Position numbers and translations under genes: made by a program. A stretch of DNA of 64,000 nucleotides, taken from the NCBI GenBank assembly GCA_900100475.1, contig FMTU01000005.1:62001-126000 (forward strand), in the 5' to 3' direction. The notes beneath the pieces are model-generated. The model did no database searches. It had not been told where the DNA came from and was given only the letters and a program-made list of their open reading frames with translations. The stretch is from Sphingobium faniae (lineage in GTDB: Bacteria; Pseudomonadota; Alphaproteobacteria; Sphingomonadales; Sphingomonadaceae). Within the stretch, counting starts at the first letter, position 1. Every line of letters starts with the position of its first letter. Of this stretch, positions 41,100 through 50,218 are shown piece after piece.

Positions 41100-42245
41100 C
41101 TACCGTCTTTCGTGATTCGCCGCGACGGCCTTTGCCACCGCCTGCATCAACTGCCAGCGGACGGGAATTGGCTCGGTCGTGCTGCCGATCATGACCGCCA
41201 CGGCATAGCTGGTGCCGTCCGGCGCGGTCATGATGCCGATATCGTTATAACCAGTCGAACGCGGCGCCAGATCCTGCCCCGTGCCGGTCTTGTGGAGATA
41301 GCTCCATCCGGCCGGGACGCCACCCTTGATCCGCTGCGGGCCGGTCCTGGCCTCACCCATGATGGACAGCAGTGTGCGGGTGGAAGTGGGAGAGAGCATG
41401 TCCCCTTCCTTGAGCTTTGCCAGCGCCCGCACGATGGAGGAAGGCGCGGCGCCATCCGGCGGATTGGCGAGATAATTGTCCAGCGCCTTTTTGCGGATCG
41501 TCATGGGCAGCTTGGCCCGGGCGGCGTAGAAATTGCGGCCGATCGAATAATCCTGCCGCCAGTCGAGGCCCGCCGTCGTCGATTGCAACAGCCGCTCGCC
41601 GGGACCGAAACGGATATTGCTGATGAAGCGCCGGGCGAGAAAGCCGCGCACTGCGTCAGGCCCGCCGACCGCCCGCAACAGGGCGTCGTTGCAGGTGTTG
41701 TCGCTCTGCTTCATCGCGCGGTCCATGAGGTTGGAATAGGTCGTGGTCCAGCCGCTATTGTCCACCAGCATGGCGCTGGGCTGGTGGAAAAGGGTCAGGT
41801 CCTTCTTCGTGATGGTGGTTGTATCCGACAGGCGCAGCTTGCCCCGGTCGACCGCATCGAGGAAGGCCATGGATACCCAGAGTTTTGACACGCTTTGCTG
41901 TGGGAAAAGCTGATTGCCGTTATGGGCCACGGTCCAGTCCGCGCCGATTCGGCGGACGGCGATGCCGACATGGCCGTTGAAGCTCTGACCCAGATTGCGA
42001 ATGACGCTGACGAGGGCGGGCGGCGGCGTCTGGCGTTGATCGACGTCCTGATGACGCGGGGGATTGGCGACCGGACGGATCGGGAAGGTCGCGGTGGTCG
42101 GTTGGGGTTTGCTGGCGCGCGCCTGTGCGGTAGGGGGCTGAGGGGCGCTTACGCAGGCCGACAATGCTGTAATCAACAGAATCAGCTTGGCGGAAACAAT
42201 GCCGCCTTCAGGGCGCCCGCCCGGCCCTTTACCCTTGAAAATCAT
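41100..42245 (-). CDS. Class A beta-lactamase-like serine hydrolase (lipoprotein)
   Basis: From ATG 42245 the protein has 381 residues with a lipobox-like LSAC in its signal sequence. Class A landmarks: SVSK (Ser70xxLys), SDN (Ser130), and KTGTG (Lys234). A Glu lies exactly 36 residues after the Ser of SDN, within GERLLQ, so Glu166 is present but the ExxLN motif reads ExxLQ (Asn170 replaced by Gln). An insertion of several dozen residues follows (DYSIGRNFYAARAKLPMTIR). It may hydrolyse beta-lactams, but substitution and insertion make a housekeeping cell-wall role possible too. No regulator gene is adjacent. Confidence 0.85.
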   Translation of the reverse strand: MIFKGKGPGGRPEGGIVSAKLILLITALSACVSAPQPPTAQARASKPQPTTATFPIRPVANPPRHQDVDQRQTPPPALVSVIRNLGQSFNGHVGIAVRRIGADWTVAHNGNQLFPQQSVSKLWVSMAFLDAVDRGKLRLSDTTTITKKDLTLFHQPSAMLVDNSGWTTTYSNLMDRAMKQSDNTCNDALLRAVGGPDAVRGFLARRFISNIRFGPGERLLQSTTAGLDWRQDYSIGRNFYAARAKLPMTIRKKALDNYLANPPDGAAPSSIVRALAKLKEGDMLSPTSTRTLLSIMGEARTGPQRIKGGVPAGWSYLHKTGTGQDLAPRSTGYNDIGIMTAPDGTSYAVAVMIGSTTEPIPVRWQLMQAVAKAVAANHERR

Positions 42246-42415
42246 GAATGTCCCCGCTCTCCAGCGCATTATTTAGTCACCGCCCTTCTCCTGGGCTGCA
42301 AGAATCATGCGACGAATGATTCCACATTCGCGATGTAACGAGTCTGAACGACGGAAACCGGCCCGTTCGGCTCGCTCATTTGCGGTTCAGACCCATGTCG
42401 CGATAGAGGGGCGGC

Positions 42416-43252
42416 ATGATCGACAGGCGGACATGGATATTGGGCAGCGGCGCGCTGTTGGCCGGATGGGCGGCATGGGGAGGCCCGGCGCGGGCGGCTG
42501 CGTTCGTGTCGCGACGCATCGCCGTCACCGTCCGAGGCAATGGACGCGATGTGCTGTTGATTCCCGGCCTGGCAAGCGGCCCCGGCATCTGGAACAGCGT
42601 AGTGAGCGCGCTGCCGGGTTATCGCTGGCATCTGGTCCATGTGCGGGGCTTTGCGGGGCTGGCGGCCGACGCCAATGCCAGCGGACCGCTGCTTCAGCCG
42701 CTGGCGGATGAGATCACGCGCTATGTGCGGACGCAGGGGCTGATGCGGCTTGCGGTGGTCGGGCACAGCATGGGCGGCACGCTGGCGATGATGCAGGGCC
42801 TGGCAGGCGTCGGCGGCCGGGTGATGGTGGTGGACATGTTGCCCGCCGGCGCGGCGATGGTCGGCGGTACGGCGGGGGGCATGGGCTTTCTGGCCGATCA
42901 ACTGGGCCAATATTTCACGGGCACCAAGGCAGGGCGCGCCTATCTGGCGCAGATCGTGGCGCAGACGCCGGGAGCGAAAGGCAGCGATCCGGACGTGATC
43001 GCCAACGCCCTGCGCGATCTGGCCAATGTCGATCTGGGGCCGCAACTGCCCCGCCTTTCGGTGCCGCTGGAGGTGGTCTATGCCGTGGGCGGCGATGGCG
43101 CGTCGGCAAAGGAGACGAGCGCGCAGTTCCGTGCCGCTTATGCTCCGAAAAAGGATGCGCGGCTGGTGCCGATCGGGCCGAGCGGCCATGTGGTGATGGC
43201 GGACCAGCCCGCGCATTTTCAGGCGGCGCTTCGCAATTTTCTGACACGCTAA
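42416..43252 (+). CDS. Exported alpha/beta hydrolase
   Basis: The 278-residue protein begins MIDRRTWILGSGALLAGWAA with alanine-rich cleavage, a Tat-like or Sec signal (RRTW). Fold elements: VLLIPGLASGPGIWNSVVSA, nucleophile Ser in VVGHSMGGTLAMM, and catalytic His in IGPSGHVVMADQPAHF; the acid is probably in the VYAVGGDG region. It is transcribed divergently from the beta-lactamase-like gene. An esterase or lipase-type hydrolase of the periplasm is likely; the substrate is unknown. Confidence 0.87.
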   Translation: MIDRRTWILGSGALLAGWAAWGGPARAAAFVSRRIAVTVRGNGRDVLLIPGLASGPGIWNSVVSALPGYRWHLVHVRGFAGLAADANASGPLLQPLADEITRYVRTQGLMRLAVVGHSMGGTLAMMQGLAGVGGRVMVVDMLPAGAAMVGGTAGGMGFLADQLGQYFTGTKAGRAYLAQIVAQTPGAKGSDPDVIANALRDLANVDLGPQLPRLSVPLEVVYAVGGDGASAKETSAQFRAAYAPKKDARLVPIGPSGHVVMADQPAHFQAALRNFLTR

Positions 43253-43379
43253 CCGATTTTGACCGGGATCAAGGAAAAGGTCCGTCCGCCGCCGCATCAG
43301 TTAAGTCCCGGTGGCGCCTTTCAGGCGCTCCCCTCCTCCACCTCAGGCGCGGTAGCTGGCTATCTGCCGCGCTCTTTTT

Positions 43380-44984
43380 TTATGGCGCCAGGACGGTATC
43401 GACCGCTTGCGGCAGCATGTCGGGATAATCGAGCGTATAGTGCAGGCCCCGGCTTTCCTTCCGATGCAAGGCGGAGCGGACGACGAGCCGCGCCACTTCC
43501 AGCAGGTTGCGCAGTTCGATCAGGTCGGGCGTGACGCGGAAATTGCCGTAATAATCGTCCACCTCCTGCGCCAGCAGGGCGACGCGGTGCTGGGCGCGCT
43601 CCAGCCGCTTGGTGGTGCGGACAATGCCGACATAGTCCCACATGAAACGCCGAATTTCCTTCCAGTTGTGCTGGACGATGACTTCCTCGTCGCTGTTGGT
43701 GACGCGGCTTTCGTCCCATGGGCGGATCGGCGGGGGGGAAGGCAGTTCATCCCAGCGGGCGCGAATATGCTTCGCCGCCGCTTCCCCAAAGACGAAACAT
43801 TCGAGCAGCGAATTGGACGCGAGGCGGTTCGCGCCATGCAGGCCGCTTTCGGTGACTTCGCCCGCCGCATAGAGGCCGGGCAGGTCGGTGCGCCCGTCAA
43901 GGTCGATGACGACGCCGCCGCAAGTGTAATGCTGCGCCGGGACGACGGGGATCGGCTCCTTCGTGATGTCGATGTCGAGGTCCAGAAGACGCGCATGGAT
44001 GGTCGGGAAGTGATGCCTCACAAATTCCGGCGGCTTGTGACTGATGTCGAGATGGACATAATCCAGGCCGAGCCGCTTGATCTCATGGTCGATGGCGCGC
44101 GCCACGATGTCGCGCGGCGCGAGTTCGGCGCGGGGATCGAAGCGGGGCATGAACCGCTCGCCGCCGCCCGGCACGCCGGGGGGGAGCTTCAGATGGCCGC
44201 CTTCCCCCCGCACCGCTTCGGTGATGAGGAAATTCTTGACCTCCAGATTATAGAGGCAGGTCGGATGGAACTGGTTCATCTCCATATTGGAGACCCGGCA
44301 ACCCGCGCGCCATGCCATCGCGATGCCGTCCCCCGTCGCGCCGCGCGGGGCGGTGGAAAAGAGATAGGTGCGCCCCGCGCCGCCGGTGCACAGGATCGTC
44401 GCCTTGCCGAGCAGGGCGTCGACATGCTTCGTCCGCTTGTTGAAGGCATAGACGCCCCAGACATGGCCGTCGCCCGAATATTTCTCGCCATGGCGGGAGG
44501 TGATGAGGTCGATGGCGATCAGATCCTCGACCAGCGTGATATTGGGATTGGCGCGAGCCGCTTTCAACAGCGCGACCTGCACGGCATGGCCCGTGGCGTC
44601 ATCGACATGGACGATGCGGCGATGGCTGTGCCCGCCTTCGCGCGTCAGGTGCCAGCGTTCGCCGAAATCCTCCCCCGCGTTGAAGGGGACGCCCAGCGCG
44701 GCGAGGCGCTCGATAACGGCTGGCGCTTCGGAGACGACGAACTCCACCGTCTCCCGATTGTTGAGACCCGCGCCCGCGATCATTGTATCTTCGACATGCG
44801 CATCGAAACTGTCGCCTGCATCGAGCACCGCCGCGATGCCGCCCTGCGCCCAGTTGGTCGAACCGCCGTCGAGCGCGCCTTTGGCCAATACGATGACCTT
44901 CCGGTCCTGGGCGAGGTTGATCGCCGCGGTCAGGCCTGCCGCGCCGGAGCCAATGATAACGACGTCATGGGTGGTTGTGGGCAT
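43380..44984 (-). CDS. nadB: L-aspartate oxidase
   Basis: The 534-residue flavoprotein oxidises aspartate to iminoaspartate, the first step of de novo NAD synthesis. It has an FAD-binding start, HDVVIIGSGAAGLTAAINLA, the Ser/Thr/Asn segment GGSTNWAQGGIAAV, the flavin region REGGHSHRRIVHVDDATGHA, MEMNQFHPTCLYNLE, and YTCGGVVIDLDGRTDLPGLY typical of NadB/SdhA. No nadA or nadC lies next to it in the window. Confidence 0.96.
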   Translation of the reverse strand: MPTTTHDVVIIGSGAAGLTAAINLAQDRKVIVLAKGALDGGSTNWAQGGIAAVLDAGDSFDAHVEDTMIAGAGLNNRETVEFVVSEAPAVIERLAALGVPFNAGEDFGERWHLTREGGHSHRRIVHVDDATGHAVQVALLKAARANPNITLVEDLIAIDLITSRHGEKYSGDGHVWGVYAFNKRTKHVDALLGKATILCTGGAGRTYLFSTAPRGATGDGIAMAWRAGCRVSNMEMNQFHPTCLYNLEVKNFLITEAVRGEGGHLKLPPGVPGGGERFMPRFDPRAELAPRDIVARAIDHEIKRLGLDYVHLDISHKPPEFVRHHFPTIHARLLDLDIDITKEPIPVVPAQHYTCGGVVIDLDGRTDLPGLYAAGEVTESGLHGANRLASNSLLECFVFGEAAAKHIRARWDELPSPPPIRPWDESRVTNSDEEVIVQHNWKEIRRFMWDYVGIVRTTKRLERAQHRVALLAQEVDDYYGNFRVTPDLIELRNLLEVARLVVRSALHRKESRGLHYTLDYPDMLPQAVDTVLAP

Positions 44985-45056
44985 CTTCGTCCTGGCTTTT
45001 ATCTATTCGGGCCGGGCTTATCGAAGCCCTGGCTTTCTTATGAAAGGAAGACTTGG

Positions 45057-45081
45057 CCTTCGGCAAGCTCAGGGCGAGCGG
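45057..45081. repeat. Dispersed REP-like sequence
   Basis: The segment CCTTCGGCAAGCTCAGGGCG plus AGCGG is a variant of the CTTCGACAAGCTCAGG-type palindromic repeat scattered in intergenic DNA of many proteobacteria, sphingomonads included. It lies between nadB and the ABC ATPase gene. Confidence 0.5.
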
Positions 45082-45094
45082 ATATTTCAAATCA

Positions 45095-46024
45095 TCATGC
45101 CGCCGCTGTCAGATGGAGGAACACGTCTTCCAGATCGGGATCGCGCGTCACCACGTCGACGATGGCAAGTCCGCTTGCCTGCACGGCGGAAAGAACCTGT
45201 CCGGCGTTGGCGCGATCTTTCATATAGGTGATCGTCAGGGTGCGTTCGCCCGACTGTTCGACTTTCTCGAAACAAGGTGCGGTAGGCGCGGCGGTGATGT
45301 CGCGGTCCACCGTCACCTGCACCACCTTTTCCTGCGCCATGGCGATCAGTTCACGGGTCGGCTTGTCGGTGATGAGGCGGCCATGATCGATGATGCCAAT
45401 CCGGTCGCAAAGCTCCTCGGCCTCTTCCAGATAGTGCGTCGTTAGCACGATGGTGACGCCCTGCGCGTTCAATTCGCGGACATAGGCCCAGAGTTGCTGG
45501 CGAAGCTGCACGTCGACGCCTGCAGTCGGTTCGTCCAGAACCAGGATCGGCGGGGAATGGACCATGGCCTTGGCGACCAGCAGGCGGCGTTTCATGCCGC
45601 CCGACAAGGTGCGGGCATAGGCATCCGCCTTGTCGTCCAGATGGACCGCGCGGAGCAATTCCATGGAGCGGCGGCGTTCCTTGGGCACGCCATAATAGCC
45701 CGCCTGATTTTCCAGCGTTTCAAAGGGGGTGAAGAAGGGATCGAACACGATCTCCTGCGGGACGATGCCGATGCTGTTCTTGGCGTTGCGGGGATTCTGG
45801 TCGATGTCGAAACCCCAGATCTTCGCTGCGCCGCTGGTCTTGTTGACGAGGCCGGCGAGGATGTTGATCGTGGTCGACTTGCCCGCGCCATTGGGGCCAA
45901 GCAGCCCGTAGATCTGCCCACGCGGAATAGTGAGCGAGATATTATCGAGCGCGCGCTTGCCGCCCGCATAGACTTTGGAAAGATCGGTGATCTCTATGGC
46001 GGGCTGGGAAGAAAGGTCGGTCAT
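45095..46024 (-). CDS. ABC transporter ATP-binding protein
   Basis: The 309-residue ATPase of the ABC-2/drug-type exporters shows Walker A GLLGPNGAGKSTT (about residues 40-52), Q-loop IVPQEIVFDPFFT, signature LSGGMKRRLLVAKAMVHSPP, Walker B ILVLDEPTAG and the H-loop LTTHYLEEAEELCDRIG. A C-terminal regulatory stretch follows. The ATG at 46024 matches the family; the frame extends further upstream without a good start. No permease gene is adjacent in the window, so its membrane partner is unknown. It lies 41 bp after the purN fusion gene. Confidence 0.93.
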   Translation of the reverse strand: MTDLSSQPAIEITDLSKVYAGGKRALDNISLTIPRGQIYGLLGPNGAGKSTTINILAGLVNKTSGAAKIWGFDIDQNPRNAKNSIGIVPQEIVFDPFFTPFETLENQAGYYGVPKERRRSMELLRAVHLDDKADAYARTLSGGMKRRLLVAKAMVHSPPILVLDEPTAGVDVQLRQQLWAYVRELNAQGVTIVLTTHYLEEAEELCDRIGIIDHGRLITDKPTRELIAMAQEKVVQVTVDRDITAAPTAPCFEKVEQSGERTLTITYMKDRANAGQVLSAVQASGLAIVDVVTRDPDLEDVFLHLTAAA

Positions 46025-46065
46025 GGCGCTCCATATGGGGGATCGGGCGGCGCGACGCAAAGGGT

Positions 46066-47019
46066 TCAGAATTGGTCGGCGGCGTCCAGCAGGGCGGTGA
46101 GCTTTCTGGGCGCAACGGTGCGCCAGCTCCGATGCAGGCGATCCTCCACCAGATCCCAGTCCACATCGCCACGGTCGAGGCGGATGCCCACCCAACCCGC
46201 CGGGCCGAGATAGGCGGGACGATAATAAAGGTCCGGGTCGCTTTCGATCAGCATGGCCTGTTCCTCCGGCGCGCTGGTCTTGACGAGCAGGGCAATGACG
46301 CCATCGCCATGATGGTCGCGCGTGAAATAGGCGAATTTCTTGCCCTTTTCGATGCCGAAGCTGGGCATCCCATGGGACATTCCCTCGTCGGACTGGAGGA
46401 GGGCGAGGGCGCGCTGGCGCACCTGATCCAGCAGCCAGTCGGGATCGCGCTCGCGCGTGACGAAATCGGCGAGGAGGCGGGGATAAAGCTGATGTTCGGC
46501 AAAGAGCGTTCGGTCGGCAAGGCTGTCCGCCGTGTCGCCCGGCAGGATCGCGACCTCGACCTGACCAAGGACCGGGCCGTCATCCAGATCGGCGGTGACG
46601 ATATGGATCGAACAGCCGCCATGACTGTCGCCCGCTTCAATCGCCCGCTGATGTGTGTCGAGGCCCTTATATTTGGGGAGCAGGCTGGGGTGGACGTTGA
46701 GCATCCGGTTTTCCCAGCCCGCGACGAATTCCGGCGAGAGCAGGCGCATATAACCCGCCAGCGCGACATAGTCCGCCCCGGCCTTGCGTAATTCGCGGTC
46801 GATAAGGGCGTCGAACTCGACGCGCTTCATCCCCTTATGGTTATGGGCGAAGGTGGGCACGCCCTCGGCCGCTGCCAGCATAAGGCCGGGCGCTTCGGGA
46901 TTGTTGGAAGCGACCAGCACGATCTCATAGGGGCAATTCGGCGTCCTGGTTGCGTAGAGCAGCGCCGCCATATTCGATCCGCGCCCGGAGATGAGGACGG
47001 CGATCCTTGCCTTGTGCAT
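46066..47019 (-). CDS. purN: Phosphoribosylglycinamide formyltransferase fused to a YjbR/MmcQ-like domain
   Basis: Residues 1-195 are PurN, which transfers a formyl group from 10-formyl-THF to GAR in purine synthesis: AVLISGRGSNMAALL, MLNVHPSLLPKYKGLDTHQR and ADLDDGPVLGQ. Catalytic Asn108, His110 and Asp146 are spaced exactly as Asn106/His108/Asp144 of the E. coli enzyme. Residues from about 213 to 317 form a second domain: MSHGMPSFGIEKGKKFAYFT, WVGIRLDRGDVDW and SWRTVAPRKLTALL, typical of the YjbR/MmcQ (CyaY-like) family, normally a separate protein. The ATG at 47019 follows purM by 84 bp in the same operon. The role of the fused domain is unknown. Confidence 0.93.
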   Translation of the reverse strand: MHKARIAVLISGRGSNMAALLYATRTPNCPYEIVLVASNNPEAPGLMLAAAEGVPTFAHNHKGMKRVEFDALIDRELRKAGADYVALAGYMRLLSPEFVAGWENRMLNVHPSLLPKYKGLDTHQRAIEAGDSHGGCSIHIVTADLDDGPVLGQVEVAILPGDTADSLADRTLFAEHQLYPRLLADFVTRERDPDWLLDQVRQRALALLQSDEGMSHGMPSFGIEKGKKFAYFTRDHHGDGVIALLVKTSAPEEQAMLIESDPDLYYRPAYLGPAGWVGIRLDRGDVDWDLVEDRLHRSWRTVAPRKLTALLDAADQF

Positions 47020-47027
47020 GTCCAAAA

Positions 47028-47092
47028 CCCGTTCGGTTCGAGCCTGTCGAGAATCCTCGCGCCCGTTTCCCGACTTCACTCGAAACGAACGG
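47028..47092. repeat. Palindromic intergenic element between purM and purN
   Basis: Imperfect inverted repeat: CCGTTCGGTTCGAG at the left and CTCGAAACGAACGG at the right, with CCTGTCGAGAATCC and CCGACTTCA inside. This looks like a member of the TTCGACAGGCTC / TTCGAGTGAAGTC dispersed repeat family. It ends 9 bp before the purN start on the minus strand, so it could affect purN translation. Confidence 0.6.
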
Positions 47093-47103
47093 AGAGTGCG
47101 TGT

Positions 47104-48198
47104 TTACCCCAGATGCGTCGCTTTCCAGTCGGCCCTGGCGCTCCATGTTTCGACCGAACCCCTGACCGTGCAACCCTTCTCGCCCGCCTCGATCGCGCCG
47201 ATATGGAAGACGGTTTCGCCTGCTGCTGTGAGCGCGGCGGTGACGGCAGCCGCTTCGCCTTCGTCCACGGCCAGCACCATGCCGACGCCGCAGTTGAAGG
47301 TGCGCGCCATCTCGCCCGGTTCGATATGGCCCTGCGCCTGCAGGAAAGCCATCAAGCGGGGCTGTTCCCATGCGTCGGCATGGACGACCGCATGACAGCC
47401 TTCCGGCAGGACGCGGGGGATATTCTCCAGCAGGCCGCCGCCGGTGATGTGGGCGAGGGCGTTGATCTTCCCGTCGCGCACCAGTGGCAGCAGCGATTTC
47501 ACATAGATGCGCGTCGGCGCCATCAGCGCGTCGATCAGCAGCACCTCATTGTCGAACAGCGCCGGGCGGTTGAGCTTCCACCCCTTGTCGGCGGCAAGGC
47601 GGCGGACCAGCGAATAGCCGTTCGAATGCACCCCCGAAGAGGCAAGGCCCAGCAGCAGGTCGCCCGCTTTCACCCGATTGCCGGTGAGCGCCTTGCTCCG
47701 TTCCACCGCGCCGACGCAGAAACCGGCAAGGTCATAGTCGCCATCGGCATACATGCCCGGCATTTCCGCCGTCTCGCCGCCGATGAGGGCGCAGCCCGCC
47801 TGGCGGCAGCCTTCGGCGATCCCGGCGATGACGCGCTCGGCAACGCCGCTCTCCAGCTTGCCGGTGGCGTAATAATCGAGGAAGAAAAGCGGCTCCGCCC
47901 CTTGCACGATCAGGTCGTTGGCGCACATGGCGACAAGGTCGATGCCTACGCCGTCATGCCGGTCATGGTCGATGGCGAGCTTGAGCTTCGTGCCCACGCC
48001 GTCATTGGCCGCAACCAGCAGTGGATCGTCATAGCCCGCCGCCTTGAGGTCGAAGAAGCCGCCGAAACCGCCCAGTTCCGCGTTTGCGCCGGGGCGGCGG
48101 GTGGACTTGGCAAGGGGGGCGATGGCGCGCACCAGCGCATTGCCCGCGGCGATATCGACGCCAGCCTTGGCGTAGCTGTAGGATTCGTTGTCGCTCAT
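47104..48198 (-). CDS. purM: Phosphoribosylformylglycinamidine cyclo-ligase
   Basis: The 364-residue AIR synthetase catalyses ATP-dependent ring closure in purine synthesis. Landmarks: [16 protein letters not shown] at the N-terminus, [38 protein letters not shown] (with DYYATG), [20 protein letters not shown] and [19 protein letters not shown]. It is the first gene of the purM-purN operon; the divergent DUF2066-like gene starts 90 bp away. Confidence 0.97.
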   Translation of the reverse strand: MSDNESYSYAKAGVDIAAGNALVRAIAPLAKSTRRPGANAELGGFGGFFDLKAAGYDDPLLVAANDGVGTKLKLAIDHDRHDGVGIDLVAMCANDLIVQGAEPLFFLDYYATGKLESGVAERVIAGIAEGCRQAGCALIGGETAEMPGMYADGDYDLAGFCVGAVERSKALTGNRVKAGDLLLGLASSGVHSNGYSLVRRLAADKGWKLNRPALFDNEVLLIDALMAPTRIYVKSLLPLVRDGKINALAHITGGGLLENIPRVLPEGCHAVVHADAWEQPRLMAFLQAQGHIEPGEMARTFNCGVGMVLAVDEGEAAAVTAALTAAGETVFHIGAIEAGEKGCTVRGSVETWSARADWKATHLG

Positions 48199-48288
48199 AT
48201 CCGCGCGACTAGAGCAAAGCGCGGGAAAACGGAACGGGAAATGGGTTGCCGCTTGGCATATCGGGCAAATCCCGCCAAAAGGGCGCGC

Positions 48289-49578
48289 GTGAGCCTTAAC
48301 CTTGCCCTTCGTCGTTGGACCCTGTCGCCCCAGCGCCTGCTTTCATTCCTGTCGCGCCCCACGCAGATCGTGGGGGCCATCATGCTTGGTCTCGCCGCAG
48401 CGGCGCTCTTCGCGCAGATGGAGGGGGAACGCGGCGTCCCGCCTATCGCGAGCGGCGGCGATTATGAAGTGCGGGACGTCAAGGTGGACGTCTTCGCCAA
48501 GGATGCCGACAGCGCCCGCAAGGCCGGATGGCGGCTGGCGCAGCGGCAGGCGTGGAAGATGCTGTGGGCGCGCACGCATGGCGGCGCGGGCGCGCCAGGC
48601 CTGCCCGATTCGCAGCTTGAGGGCATGATCTCTGGCATCGAGATCGAATATGAGCAGATCGGCCCGACACGCTATGTGGCGACTCTGGGCGTGCTGTTCG
48701 ACCGGGCGCGCACCGGGCAACTTCTGGGGGTGAGCGGCAATGTCATGCGTTCCCCGCCATTGCTGGTGATCCCGGTGCTATGGGACGGCGGTTCGGCGGT
48801 TTCCTATGAACGGATCAATCCGTGGCAGGAAGCATGGGCGCGTTATCGCACCGGGGACAGCGCCATCGACTATGTGCGCGTCGCGGGATCGGTGGCCGAT
48901 CCGATTCTGCTCAATGCGGGGCAGATCGGACGGCGTGGGCGTCTGTGGTGGCGGGTGTTACTCGATCAATATGGCGCCGCGGACGTGGTGATTCCCATTG
49001 CGCGGCTGGAACGGCAATGGCCGGGCGGGCCGGTGCTGGGCACTTTCACGGCGCGCTATGGGCCGGATGACAACCTGATCGGCAGCTTCTCGCTGCGGGC
49101 TTCCAATGACAGCGCGATCCCCCAAATGCTGGATGAAGCCGCGCGGCGGATCGACGGACTTTATATCGCCGCGCTGAATGACGGTCGTTTGCGGCCCGAC
49201 CCGTCGCTCATCATCGAAGAGCCGGTCGATCCCGAAGCTCTGGCGATTGAAAACGCCGCCGACCTGCCGGTCGAAACCCTGGACGTGCCGGTGGAAACCG
49301 GCGCGACCACCTTCGCCGTCCAGTTCGACACGCCCGATGTCGCCTCCGTGGCACAGGGCGAATCGCTGATGCGCTCCATCGCCGGTGTGCGTTCGGCGTC
49401 CACCAGCAGCCTCGCACTGGGGGGCACGTCCGTGATGCAGGTAAGCTTCGTGGGCGCCGCCGATGCCCTGCGGTCCGCTTTGCAGGCGCGCGGCTATACG
49501 GTGGCGGCGTCCGGCTCGACGCTCCGCATCCGCCGCGCCGCCGTAGCCGCGCCCGCCGGAGCCGCCAGCGCCCCATGA
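48289..49578 (+). CDS. DUF2066-like membrane-anchored/exported protein
   Basis: The 429-residue protein starts at GTG 48289 with AAAAGGG upstream; the frame continues far upstream but that part is antisense to purM/purN and not credible. An N-terminal hydrophobic stretch, [17 protein letters not shown] (about residues 27-43), is a signal anchor. The mature part ([36 protein letters not shown]) fits the DUF2066 family, followed by an Ala-rich C-terminus with a possible small ferredoxin-like domain. It overlaps hdaA by four bases (ATGA), so the two are coupled. Function unknown; linkage to DnaA-related genes is usual for DUF2066. Confidence 0.8.
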   Translation: MSLNLALRRWTLSPQRLLSFLSRPTQIVGAIMLGLAAAALFAQMEGERGVPPIASGGDYEVRDVKVDVFAKDADSARKAGWRLAQRQAWKMLWARTHGGAGAPGLPDSQLEGMISGIEIEYEQIGPTRYVATLGVLFDRARTGQLLGVSGNVMRSPPLLVIPVLWDGGSAVSYERINPWQEAWARYRTGDSAIDYVRVAGSVADPILLNAGQIGRRGRLWWRVLLDQYGAADVVIPIARLERQWPGGPVLGTFTARYGPDDNLIGSFSLRASNDSAIPQMLDEAARRIDGLYIAALNDGRLRPDPSLIIEEPVDPEALAIENAADLPVETLDVPVETGATTFAVQFDTPDVASVAQGESLMRSIAGVRSASTSSLALGGTSVMQVSFVGAADALRSALQARGYTVAASGSTLRIRRAAVAAPAGAASAP

Positions 49579-50201
49579 GTCAGATCAGCCTGCCGTTCGA
49601 TTGGACGGGCCAGGGGAAAGGCGAGGATTTCCTGGTCAGCGACGCCAATCGCATCGCGGTCCGTCATCTGGAAAACTGGCGCGGTTGGCCCCTGTCGGTC
49701 AGTGCGCTGACCGGGCCGCGCCTGTCGGGCCGCTCCACGCTGGCGCGGCAGTTCGCCCGCATGAGCGGCGGCACGATCATCGACGACGCGCAGGGGCAGG
49801 ACGAACACAAACTGTTCCATGCCTGGAACGAGGCGCAGACGCAACGACGACCCTTGCTGATGATCGGACAGGCCCCGCCCGCGCAATGGACGGTGGCTCT
49901 GCCGGACCTGCGATCCCGCCTTGCCGCCGTGCCGCATGTCGCCATCGCGGAACCGGACGAAGCGCTGGCCCGCGCTTTGATCGAGCGGGGGCTGGCGGCT
50001 GCCGGGGCCAACTATGCCGCCGATCTGCCCGACTGGCTGATACGGCGGATCGAACGGAGCTATGCCACGATCGCCGCAGCGACTCGTCTGCTGGATGAGG
50101 CGGCCCTGTCATCCGGGCGTAAGATTTCCGTCGCAATGGCGAAAGAGGCTCTGCACGGAGCTGGATTTCTGCCTATATTGCCACCCGACCCTGCTCACTG
50201 A
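49575..50201 (+). CDS. hdaA: HdaA-like regulator of DnaA activity
   Basis: The 208-residue DnaA-paralogue (AAA+) starts with QISLPFDW, a clamp-binding motif like the QLxLPF of Hda that docks it on the DNA polymerase sliding clamp. The Walker A site GPRLSGRST (47-55) has Arg in place of the invariant Lys, and Walker B is GTIIDDAQG (66-74). The C-terminal lid helices follow. Hda proteins trigger ATP hydrolysis on DnaA after initiation. The altered Lys suggests weak or no ATP hydrolysis of its own. It overlaps the DUF2066-like gene and is 17 bp from ppk. Confidence 0.85.
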   Translation: MSQISLPFDWTGQGKGEDFLVSDANRIAVRHLENWRGWPLSVSALTGPRLSGRSTLARQFARMSGGTIIDDAQGQDEHKLFHAWNEAQTQRRPLLMIGQAPPAQWTVALPDLRSRLAAVPHVAIAEPDEALARALIERGLAAAGANYAADLPDWLIRRIERSYATIAAATRLLDEAALSSGRKISVAMAKEALHGAGFLPILPPDPAH

Positions 50202-50218
50202 TCCCATGCGAGACTTTT

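Noticed and set aside
46837..48288. An apparent 480-residue N-terminal extension of the DUF2066-like gene
   Set aside because: It runs antisense through purN and purM, which are clearly coding. A GTG with a ribosome-binding site at 48289 is followed by a signal anchor.
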